A stretch of 64,000 nucleotides of DNA from Paludibacteraceae bacterium. Lineage in GTDB: Bacteria; Bacteroidota; Bacteroidia; Bacteroidales; Paludibacteraceae. Of the stretch, positions 27,002 through 35,900 are shown one piece after another; the first letter of the stretch is position 1, and every line of letters begins with the position of its first letter. Made by a program: the position numbers and the translations under genes. The notes under the pieces were generated by a model. It did not search any database. It saw nothing but the letters and a program-made list of their open reading frames with translations, and was not told the origin of the DNA. The stretch covers positions 1-64,000 of the forward strand of contig JAQUTW010000006.1 of NCBI GenBank assembly GCA_028694215.1, read 5' to 3'.

Positions 27002-27907
27002 TTAGCGTGTCATCTCGGGCATCGTCATTAAATCATTCACATTACGCCGATTCATTTTTACAAACGGTTTGCTGACTGATAATTCATTAGTCGTATTTTT
27101 CTGAATAGAATCCATACGTACACGCCAAGTACTATCTAACGGATTTTGCTGCTTATTATAAATTCTCAACAGCGAAACCGTATCAATTGTGATAAATTGA
27201 CTATCTTTTAAATTTTCAGTTTCAAAGAAACTTCCCCAAATTTTCACTGGTTGCTCACGCATGCAATGTTTAATGGTTAAACGACGTCTTAAGCCTTGAT
27301 GACAAAAAAAATGTTTAATTGTATCCGAAGTACCATCAACATAGTCCACTCCAAATTTTACAAACGATTGTCGCAACGTATCCACATCTGCTGTCATTAC
27401 AAACGACCAAATATACCTGTCGCCGGCTTTACAAAAATTACTATCATTCCAAGCAAAACTCAAAGAATCAAGATTCTGCACACGACACCTTACAAATGTA
27501 GGTCGCAACCAGACATTTACTGTATCAATTGTATCATTTGCAGGATTCAACTCCGGATGATATACAAAATTATCTACATCCGTATTCATTTGCTCCAAGC
27601 GCTTTTCTACCTCTTCATACACAATTTCAAACTTTCTCGGATTACGTGTGTACCAATCCAGTGATTTTTCAAATTTTTCACGCGTGATTCCATGCTTTTC
27701 AAAAACAGTATTAAGATATTTTTGACGTATGGCTTTCTTATCCATGGGAATATGAATGTTCATTGCAGCCGTAGTTAAATGCATATCTACCAACACCTCT
27801 TCCATCTCCTTTTCGGACAGAACACCAAAAGGGCGCATGTGACAAGAAGTACACATTAGCACTACCACTAAACAGTACAAGAAATTATGTATTTTACAAC
27901 ATTTCAT
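27002..27907 (-). CDS. DUF4296-containing lipoprotein
   Basis: A 301-aa envelope protein. N-terminal hydrophobic stretch ends in a lipobox-like CTSC (MCTSCHMRPFGVLSEKE), predicting a lipid-anchored periplasmic or outer-membrane protein. Residues ~30-120 fit DUF4296: VLVDMHLTTAAMNI, KYLNTVFEKHGITREKFEKS and Y..NPRKFE, followed by a helix (VYEEVEKRLEQM). The C-terminal half is beta-rich and unrecognised. Its ATG overlaps the lspA stop (ATGA), so the two are translationally coupled, a pairing widely seen in Bacteroidota. Function unknown. Confidence 0.85.
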   Translation of the reverse strand: MKCCKIHNFLYCLVVVLMCTSCHMRPFGVLSEKEMEEVLVDMHLTTAAMNIHIPMDKKAIRQKYLNTVFEKHGITREKFEKSLDWYTRNPRKFEIVYEEVEKRLEQMNTDVDNFVYHPELNPANDTIDTVNVWLRPTFVRCRVQNLDSLSFAWNDSNFCKAGDRYIWSFVMTADVDTLRQSFVKFGVDYVDGTSDTIKHFFCHQGLRRRLTIKHCMREQPVKIWGSFFETENLKDSQFITIDTVSLLRIYNKQQNPLDSTWRVRMDSIQKNTTNELSVSKPFVKMNRRNVNDLMTMPEMTR

Positions 27908-28524
27908 TTTTTACTGGTTACTTTTTTCGTATAACGGTCAAAGGTAACATTAAAATCATGATGAAAAAATATGAGCAAAACAATGATACCGACGGTAATA
28001 GCGCTATCGGCGATATTAAACACAGGGCTGAAAAATATTTCTCCACCCAACAAAGGCATCCAATCGGGAAAAACAAAAATAGGGGAATAGAACATATCCA
28101 CAACTTTTCCCATAAGAAACGAAGCATATCCTCCGCCTTCGGGAAACATTGTAGCTACCTGAAACGGAGTACTTTCGCTAAAAATCAAACCATAAAACAA
28201 AGAATCAATAATATTTCCCAACGCACCGGCCACAATCAACGCCACACACACAATGTACGATGTTCGATATTTGTCGCGAATTAACAAATGTAAATAATAA
28301 ATGGCTATGGCAATCACCACAAGTCGAAATATGGATAGAAACAACTTGCTTCCAAGTGTTATGCCAAAAGCCATCCCTGAATTTTCAACAAAAACAATTT
28401 GAAACCAATCAAATACCGATATGCTCTCTCCTAAAAGGAACGATGTTTTAATGTACACTTTTAAGATTTGATCGGCAAGCAGAATCGCCACCACCGTCAA
28501 ATATGCCCACGCCCGTTTACTCAT
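27904..28524 (-). CDS. lspA: Lipoprotein signal peptidase (signal peptidase II)
   Basis: Inner-membrane aspartyl protease that cleaves lipoprotein signals. Four hydrophobic helices; the catalytic regions are FVENSGMAFGI, the conserved GALGNIIDSLF (first Asp) and VFNIADSAITVG (second Asp). The ATG at 28522-28524 (MSKRAWAYLT) is preferred over a TTG six codons upstream. The 206-aa length includes the insertion (EGGGYASFLMGKVVD) usual for Bacteroidota LspA. It follows the dksA-like gene beyond a terminator and overlaps the DUF4296 gene by 4 nt. Confidence 0.95.
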   Translation of the reverse strand: MSKRAWAYLTVVAILLADQILKVYIKTSFLLGESISVFDWFQIVFVENSGMAFGITLGSKLFLSIFRLVVIAIAIYYLHLLIRDKYRTSYIVCVALIVAGALGNIIDSLFYGLIFSESTPFQVATMFPEGGGYASFLMGKVVDMFYSPIFVFPDWMPLLGGEIFFSPVFNIADSAITVGIIVLLIFFHHDFNVTFDRYTKKVTSKK

Positions 28525-28540
28525 AATCCTGTTTTTTCTC

Positions 28541-28577
28541 AAAAAAGCCCTTTCCTGAAAAAAGGAAAAGGCTTTTC
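28541..28577 (-). terminator. Terminator after the dksA-like gene
   Basis: AAAAGCC-C-TTTCC and GGAAA-A-GGCTTTT pair around an A-rich loop; on the minus strand the T run follows. It separates the dksA-like gene from lspA. Confidence 0.75.
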
Positions 28578-28598
28578 AGCTATGTTTTAACTTAGATA

Positions 28599-28976
28599 TT
28601 ATATTTTACCTTCTTTTGCCTCAACCGTTAGAGTGGCATGAGGTACGGCACGTAAACGTTCTTTGGGTATTAATTTTCCGGTTACTCGACAAATGCCATA
28701 AGTTTTATTTTCGATACGAATTAAAGCAGCTTCCAAATGTTGAATAAAACGTGCCTGACGTTGAGCCAATTGGCTGGCAGATTCTTTAGATAAGGTTAAA
28801 GCGCCCTCTTCCATTGTTTTAAAAGTAGGAGACGTATCTTTGACATCATTGCCTTCGGCATTGCTTACATATGAACGCAATTCGTCATATTCTTTTTTGG
28901 CTTTTTCTAATTTATCTAAAATAATAGCTTTAAATTCTGCTAATTCCTCATCGGAATATCTCAATTTTTCACCCAT
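28599..28976 (-). CDS. TraR/DksA-family protein with degenerate zinc finger
   Basis: A 125-aa protein with a helical coiled-coil N-terminal half (YSDEELAEFKAIILDKLEKA) and a DksA-type C-terminal part (GICRVTGKLIPKERLRAVPHATL). DksA-like proteins enter the RNA polymerase secondary channel and modulate promoters with ppGpp. The usual four cysteines are reduced to one: the second position is Thr-Gly and the downstream pair is Thr/Ala. Zinc binding is therefore unlikely, though the fold-specific PKERLRAVP is kept. Bacteroidota members of this type commonly show this. Neighbouring lspA is typical. Regulatory role inferred from family only. Confidence 0.85.
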   Translation of the reverse strand: MGEKLRYSDEELAEFKAIILDKLEKAKKEYDELRSYVSNAEGNDVKDTSPTFKTMEEGALTLSKESASQLAQRQARFIQHLEAALIRIENKTYGICRVTGKLIPKERLRAVPHATLTVEAKEGKI

Positions 28977-29129
28977 AATTGTAAATATTATCAGATTAAT
29001 AATTTCTTTTTTTGAATCTGCGAATATACAATTTTTTATATAGATGACAAAAAATACTTATCAACAAATTAAAAGAGAGTTTATGTTTTCTTATTTTTCA
29101 ACAAATTCTATTTCGCTCAACGACAGCCT

Positions 29130-30911
29130 TTAATAGTTGACAGTAGTTGTTCCATCGGTATAGAAATAACCGAAATAACCATTCTGCATAGTTGTTGTGG
29201 AATACACATTTTGTACGCCACTTGTTGGAATAGTATGTGTAGCCACCACCTTCCAATTTGTAAGTGTAGCCGGATTTCCATTAGGAGCATCAACCACCCA
29301 ATAATGGTAAGCCTGTGTCATCCACGAATCATTTGTAAGACTCCTTCCACATTTATTGATGAAAAACGAATAGGTATTCCAATCACGTTGCGATTGTGTT
29401 ACCTGTGTCATTGGATAAGTTACACCATTATATATCAAATCTACTTTCCAATTATCCTCATCGCCATAAAAAACATCGGCGATAACTTTGCCTTTCAAAT
29501 TATTTGCCGTATAAGCTGTTTCATTTTGTGTCCATGAAGTGGTTCCCCAATGCCATGTAAAATCGCTATAAACTTCATTGCCATTATAAACACGAATCTG
29601 ACTATTGGCTACACTTTTCCCTGTAGCTTTTGAATAATAGTTTTTAATGGTATTACCTGTAACATCATAAATAGCATAACCATTAGGTGTCCCATCAGTA
29701 CAAAGATTTGACCACCACCAGCCACCACAAACAGCCGCATGTATATGTTCAAAAATAGGACTGCCATTTTTTGTTCTATAGCCTGTATGTGGATAAAAGG
29801 TCGGTCTATGTGTATGCCCAATCATGATATGCGCCTCATTAAATTCTGTCATCAATTTAAGGACATCTGCATAATGGGAGGGTTTATTTACATTTCCTCC
29901 TCCACTTGAAGCACCTGAACGAAAGGGAACATGTCCCGCAAAAATAAGCAGCATATCTTCTTTATTTTTCACATAAGAAAGATCTTCCTTCAACCAAGCT
30001 AATTGCTCTTCGGTATAACCTGCATTATACAAACAAGTTGTACCACTGGTAGCAAGCCCATACGCAAGTACATTATCCATAACAATTATATGAGCTTTAC
30101 CACGATTAAATGAGTAATCGGTAGGACCAAAATATTTTACATAAGTAACCGTCGAAGCATAGTCTGAGGTCGTTACATAATTGTAATTATGATCGTGATT
30201 TCCGATGCAATTAAATATTGGCATATAACCGTAATCCTTATTAATAGAGATATTTCCTAATAACGATTGCATGGTTGTCCATAATGTATGAACATCGAAG
30301 ATAATATCACCCAATGTCATTCCATAAATATTTCTCCAAGTACCGTTATTAAAAGTACTTTGAAAATCGGGTAATGTTTCGTCACGGAATCGGTTTGCAT
30401 GCCATGTATATTTACATTGTGGATCAGATATGGCCACAAACGTAAAATTTGTTTCATCTTTATCCGATTTCTCAAGCGAAAAATCTATACGGGTTTGTGA
30501 ACTCAAATCCAATGTAGAGGTACTAAAAAATGCAGGCATTTGCTTTGAATTAACCTCTATTTTATAATCGGCAGGCGTAGAATAATAAATATTACGCGCT
30601 CGGCTGTCTGCTATAAATTGATAACAACCGTTTTTGTCAGTTACTGTATAATGATATCCGTCAGTAACAGGCACACCTGCAATTCCTTTACCTGTGGTTT
30701 TGTCGGTAATATATCCATATACATTGTTTTTTGAGTCAATAACCGTTGGCTGAACATCGGTATAAGCATCTCCGGCTGCAGCATCGGCAGTTGCCGAAAC
30801 TGTTGGATTCACTTCTTCTGCAGGCAATGGAGGTAACGATTCTTCACACGCTGTAAATGTTAAGCCAAACGCCAAGAATGCTATCAAAGATAAATATTTA
30901 TGTGTTCTCAT
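29130..30911 (-). CDS. Calcineurin-like phosphoesterase lipoprotein
   Basis: A 593-aa surface or periplasmic lipoprotein: signal with lipobox FTAC (Cys22), an Ig-like N-terminal domain (NVYGYITDKTTGKGIAGVPV), then a metallophosphoesterase with AISDPQ, GDIIFD, GNHDHNYN, GHVPF and GHTHRP (the metal-binding series), and a C-terminal beta domain. This order fits the MetallophosN-Metallophos-MetallophosC families of Bacteroidota. It hydrolyses an unknown phospho-ester. Third gene of the operon with the fimbrillin-like and 1608-aa proteins (21-nt gap). Substrate not predictable. Confidence 0.88.
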   Translation of the reverse strand: MRTHKYLSLIAFLAFGLTFTACEESLPPLPAEEVNPTVSATADAAAGDAYTDVQPTVIDSKNNVYGYITDKTTGKGIAGVPVTDGYHYTVTDKNGCYQFIADSRARNIYYSTPADYKIEVNSKQMPAFFSTSTLDLSSQTRIDFSLEKSDKDETNFTFVAISDPQCKYTWHANRFRDETLPDFQSTFNNGTWRNIYGMTLGDIIFDVHTLWTTMQSLLGNISINKDYGYMPIFNCIGNHDHNYNYVTTSDYASTVTYVKYFGPTDYSFNRGKAHIIVMDNVLAYGLATSGTTCLYNAGYTEEQLAWLKEDLSYVKNKEDMLLIFAGHVPFRSGASSGGGNVNKPSHYADVLKLMTEFNEAHIMIGHTHRPTFYPHTGYRTKNGSPIFEHIHAAVCGGWWWSNLCTDGTPNGYAIYDVTGNTIKNYYSKATGKSVANSQIRVYNGNEVYSDFTWHWGTTSWTQNETAYTANNLKGKVIADVFYGDEDNWKVDLIYNGVTYPMTQVTQSQRDWNTYSFFINKCGRSLTNDSWMTQAYHYWVVDAPNGNPATLTNWKVVATHTIPTSGVQNVYSTTTMQNGYFGYFYTDGTTTVNY

Positions 30912-30932
30912 AATGAAATATTTTTAAAAAGA

Positions 30933-32924
30933 TTAATTATACGAAACTATAGTAACTTGAATATTGTCAACATAAATACGATGTTGGCAAGAACCGGCAG
31001 TTTCCCCATCTGGGCGATAAGTTCCAATTGCAATACGCGAAGTTGGCGTTGCATTTTCTATTGTAAAACTGTAATTTTTCCATTCATTGGTAGTATGTGC
31101 AGTTCCTTTTTTGATTACTGTACGCGTACCTCCTGTTATATAATTATAATTAACACCTTTGCTTTTGGTATCGGCAAAAGTTCCACCATCTATTACTTCA
31201 ACAACATAAATAGGCGTATCGTAAGTATTTAACGCGTCTCTATAAGGTGCCAGACTTACTGTCAATTTTACTGTGGCGGTTCCTGTCAATGCAGAAAGCG
31301 GAGGAGTAACAATTTCAGCCGTGTTACTCGATGCGCCACATTTAACATATCCCGGACCTACAAGTAAAGCATTTGTTGCAGCGTCTTCTATTACCTGTCC
31401 CCATTCTTTAAGCCGTGAATTACTGCCAACCACTGCGCTGCCAATAGTTGAGAACAATCCCATATTTGTAGTAGAAGCTACCAAATAAAGAGTTTCATCA
31501 GAGGCATACGGATCCGCCCCTGTAGCCTTCGGCATAGAAGTCAATGTTCCACGCTGTGTTGAAGAATAACCAGCCAATCCAATTACCGGTTCACCGCCCC
31601 AAATTATTTCGCCAAAATCTTCGTACAAAATAGTTGTGCCAGCTGCTGCCGTTGCCGGCATGGTTACCACCTGCGATACTTCAGTGGTTACCTCTTTTAT
31701 TCCATAAGCACCATTACCGGCTGTTACTTTTACATAATATGTAGTAGCAGGTGTAAGCCCCGAAAAGAAAAATCCTGCCCAATGTTGAATACTCCATGCT
31801 GTACTTGATGGATTCCAAAGAAAAGTAGTACCTGTATTACCTCCTTTTGTTCCATTACCACCATTTGCCAAAAAATCCCAAGAAACAACACAATTTTTAC
31901 ATGTGGCATCGGAATACAGAGCAGCAGTATAAGTTTGTGCAGCGTCAAGCGCAAGACTTTGAAAATTGCTAATTGACCATTCTACTCCAATACCGTTAGC
32001 CGTAACGGGATTTACGGTTCCTCCCGATTTATTAGCCTCTTTCAAACGTATTTGTACGCCACGACTTATTTCACCTTCCTGAAATTGCACTTTACTCATA
32101 TCTACCGGAATCTCACTCACATTACCTTTCGTAAATGCTATTGTTTTATCGTAATAACTACTCAATATCTCTGCTGTATATGAATTTGTAGCTGTTACTA
32201 TTTTAATAGTAATACTCGACACATTGGCAGTCGGCAAACAACCAAACCAAACCGGTTGTGAAACATCTGGACTCGTAAGTGTAATCACCTTAGATGGCGA
32301 AGAAGAACTACCTGCAATATTTTTGTCGGCAGTAATTTCTATTTTCTCTACAGCAGTCAATCCCAGTGGCATATCACTAAACACAAATTTGCCATAAGCT
32401 GTTTGATGTACAAAATTCAGTGTGGCTTCATTCGGAAATTCCCCATACGTTTCACTTGTTGCGGTAAGCACTATTGCATCTTTAGCCGGAGCATTCACGC
32501 GTGCAGCCTGCGTAGTTGGTACCGTAATATTAGCACCTGTAATATCATTATCCGCCGGATAAACTGCCGTAAACACATACGAACCTGTATTATCATCGGT
32601 AAGCGTTGCACGCAAAGTTCCATTCCATAAGTCTTCACTCACTTCACTTACTGTACCAACAAAACTCCCATTCGCAGATGTTGCACCATTAACAGAAACT
32701 TTTATTTGGTCTCCATTTTCCCATGTTATCGGGTAATAGCCATTGGCTACATCACCAAAGCTTGCCTTAGATTGCACATTACTGGTTTCTTGTGTAGTCG
32801 ACACATTAAAAGTAATTTGTTTCCCACGCCCTTGCTGTTCTTTTTCACACGAAGTGAATACAGCTATTGTCAACGGCAGTATGACAACTACAAAGCATTT
32901 GCTTATTACATTTCTACTATTCAT
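30933..32924 (-). CDS. Fimbrillin-like lipoprotein
   Basis: A 663-aa lipoprotein (lipobox FTSC, Cys26). Residues ~35-280 resemble the fimbrillin/Mfa-like fold of Bacteroidales pilus subunits: KASFGDVANGYYPITWENGDQIKVSV, YVFTAVYPAD, LNFVHQTAYGKFVF. A fibronectin-type region (TYYVKVTAGNGAYGIKEV) and a C-terminal jelly-roll-like carbohydrate-binding-type domain (YRDALNTYDTPIYVVEVID, RIYVDNIQVTIVSYN) follow. It could be a surface adhesin or glycan-binding protein; a major pilus subunit is unlikely because it is too long. It starts 5 nt after the end of the 1608-aa gene, so it is cotranscribed. Confidence 0.78.
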   Translation of the reverse strand: MNSRNVISKCFVVVILPLTIAVFTSCEKEQQGRGKQITFNVSTTQETSNVQSKASFGDVANGYYPITWENGDQIKVSVNGATSANGSFVGTVSEVSEDLWNGTLRATLTDDNTGSYVFTAVYPADNDITGANITVPTTQAARVNAPAKDAIVLTATSETYGEFPNEATLNFVHQTAYGKFVFSDMPLGLTAVEKIEITADKNIAGSSSSPSKVITLTSPDVSQPVWFGCLPTANVSSITIKIVTATNSYTAEILSSYYDKTIAFTKGNVSEIPVDMSKVQFQEGEISRGVQIRLKEANKSGGTVNPVTANGIGVEWSISNFQSLALDAAQTYTAALYSDATCKNCVVSWDFLANGGNGTKGGNTGTTFLWNPSSTAWSIQHWAGFFFSGLTPATTYYVKVTAGNGAYGIKEVTTEVSQVVTMPATAAAGTTILYEDFGEIIWGGEPVIGLAGYSSTQRGTLTSMPKATGADPYASDETLYLVASTTNMGLFSTIGSAVVGSNSRLKEWGQVIEDAATNALLVGPGYVKCGASSNTAEIVTPPLSALTGTATVKLTVSLAPYRDALNTYDTPIYVVEVIDGGTFADTKSKGVNYNYITGGTRTVIKKGTAHTTNEWKNYSFTIENATPTSRIAIGTYRPDGETAGSCQHRIYVDNIQVTIVSYN

Positions 32925-32929
32925 AATAT

Positions 32930-35900
32930 TTATTTTTGTAATACATTATTAATCAAAATCTTAACAGTTTTATCGTTTACATTGCACAAATAAACTCCGG
33001 ATCCTATTCTACTTATATTCAAAGTAGTACCATTCAGTTTACCATTATAAACACAACGTCCGGCGACATCGAACATACGCATTTGTGTATTATCTTCTAC
33101 ACCATAGAAACAAATCAGCGAACCTTGTTGCAATACTATTATATTTTTCTCTCCCATTTGTTCAACCGTTGTGGATATCTTTTTCCATAATGCTGTCATT
33201 TGTACATTACCATACATATTAATACCCACAGTTTGGTTTGCTAAATAAGAATTTCCCCATGTCCAAGTTCCATTGCTTGCCGAAGTTACCAACCACGCTT
33301 CAAATGAATAATTGCCACGAACAGGAGCAGCTGCCACAACCAAATTATCATTAGCGGTATAAATGGTTTGCAACGGAGAAGTTCCATCATTATAATCATA
33401 GGTAATGACATATGGTATCGGTTTCCATTGCGCATAAAGTGTTACTTGTGAGCCATCTGTACCTATATTCGTAAATTGTTGACCAACGGTATAAGCCGTA
33501 CCGGTACCATTTGCAGCCGTATTCCATTCTGCAAAAGTATAACCTGAACGTGCAAAACTATTATCTGCAATTTGATAGGTCTGTCCGTTCGTACATGGCT
33601 GCGGATTCATCAACCCTTCTCCACCATTCGCGTCATAAATAACCGAATAGCCTTTTTGCCATTGCGCTTTTAATGTCAATGTACTACCAGGGTAATAATA
33701 ATAAGTTGCATTGGGGTTATTATATTGCAGACGCACTTCTTGCGGTGTCATAGCATAATTCATTATACCTACGTTTTTCAGTTTTCCTTTGAAGTAACTA
33801 TTTGCTTCTATTACTCCTGTAGAATTAGGGTCCCCACCTATAGCCAAAATGGTGGCAGCATAATTTGGGGCAATATTACCGGAAATAGATACCGTGTCAC
33901 AATACTGTTCCCCATCTAAATATGCAATCATTTTGCTGCCCGTATAAACTAAAGTAATCATGTGCCAACCCGGATCAAGACTTGCCCATGTTTTTGCGCC
34001 AAGTGACGCTTTATTGATGGTTGCCGAGGCACCACCCGCTTTTGTAGTACATTGGAAACCAATATATTCGCCATTATTTGATGCATAAATTTTCCAACCA
34101 CCGGTCTGCATGCAACTTATAAACGAGCAATTGGTGTTATTGATAGAAGACGTAAATGTTGACCAATCATCATTAAATGCCCACATATTAGCCGTAAATT
34201 TGTCATAATCATAATTGGAAATATAAGGTTTAAGTTGCATTGCCGTTGCACCATCAAATGTAATCTCATCAGAAGATGAAGTCGTAAAATTATGATGTCT
34301 GCTCAAATATTTTTCACCCGTGCCCGACCATCCAAAAAATGCACTGTCAGTTCTTACAGGATTATATACCTCCTGTGGAATAGCCGTAATGGTTTCTGTT
34401 ACAGTACTTGTGGAATTTTTATAAGAACCGCCATTGGGATTAATAGTTACAGCACGCCGTGTTGTCCAATTGGCTGTCAGTCCCTCATCTACTGCACGAG
34501 AAAAATAATATGTGGCATTAGGATTCTGATATTGCCGACTGACGTCCTCTGCCGTCATAGCATAATTCATAAGACTGACATTCTTCATTTTACCTCTGAA
34601 GTAAGCTTTTGCTTCCAGACCTCCTGTAGAATTAGGGTCGCCACCTATTACTAAAAGTGTTTCATCATAATTTGGAGCCAAATCGCCCGAAATAGCTACC
34701 GAAGAACAATATTGCTCTCCATCTAAATAAGCCGTTAACGTACTACCATCATAAACCATTGTAAGCATGTGCCAGCCGGGCTCCAGACTTGCCCATGTTC
34801 TGGCTCCTTCAGAAGCACTATTAATCATTACAGTAATACCTCCACCTTTTGTAGTACATTGAAAACCAATATATTTTCCATTATTGGAAGCATAAATTTT
34901 CCAGCCACCGGTCTGCATACAACCTATAAATGTACAGTTTGTATTGTTTATTGATGACGTAAATGTTGACCAATCATTATTGAAAGCCCAAACATTAGCC
35001 GTAAATTTATCATAATGATAATTGGCATTATAAGGTAATAATGTTACTGCCTTTGCTGTATCAAAAGTAATTTCTTCAAATGAAGACGATGTGAAATTCT
35101 GACAATTGCTGATAAAAGGTTCTCCTGTGCCACTCCACCCAAAAAACGACTTTGAAGTATGCGTCGGCTTAGCAACAACAATAGGAACAGCACCAATAAT
35201 TTCATCATAATTGGCTGTAGAACCTTTATACGAACCACCATTCGGATTAATAGTCAATATTGCAGCAGATAGCTGCCACTGCGCATAAAGCGTAATAGAA
35301 CTACCGGCAGTCGCCAGATTAGTAATTTCCTGATTATCGGAATAAGCCGTACCCGTACCATTATATTGGGTATTCCAACCTGTGAAGGTATAATTCTGAT
35401 AAGTAAATAAATTCGTACTCAAAGAATATGTTTGAGCAGGCTCACAAACGATATTACTCATAGTTCCGGTGCCACCATTTGCATTAAAAACTACGGTATA
35501 ACCGGATTGCCAAACTGCTGTTAAATCGGCATTGGCATCAGCACCAAAATAATATGCAACATTCGGATTGGCATACTGCATTTTTATTTCACTTGCCGAC
35601 ATGGCATGATGTAAAACACTTACATTCCTCATTTTCCCTGTAAACATAGTACCGTAAGCCGATGCCGTAGTCGATGCCACAGAACGTTCACTGTTAAACA
35701 CCTCTATGGCATCTATGTAACCGTGTAGAATAGTACCATCATAGGTCAACGTAAACTGATGCCACCCTGCTGCCAAAGTTTGGCTCTCTTTATTAGTTGT
35801 AAAAATTCTTTTTTCTTGCCCGTAATATTCAAAACGTACATTGGTTGTTTGAGTATTCAAAACAATATCAAAGCCATTATTGGAAGCATCTACATTTACA

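Noticed and set aside
28260..28542. Six extra N-terminal residues of LspA from a TTG at 28542
   Set aside because: The ATG at 28522-28524 gives the usual short N terminus directly before the first helix, and the TTG lies within the preceding terminator region.
33690..35060. Mobile element as the source of the 0.8-kb repeat
   Set aside because: The repeat is in frame and codes for LamG domains within one gene, so it is a domain duplication, not an insertion sequence.
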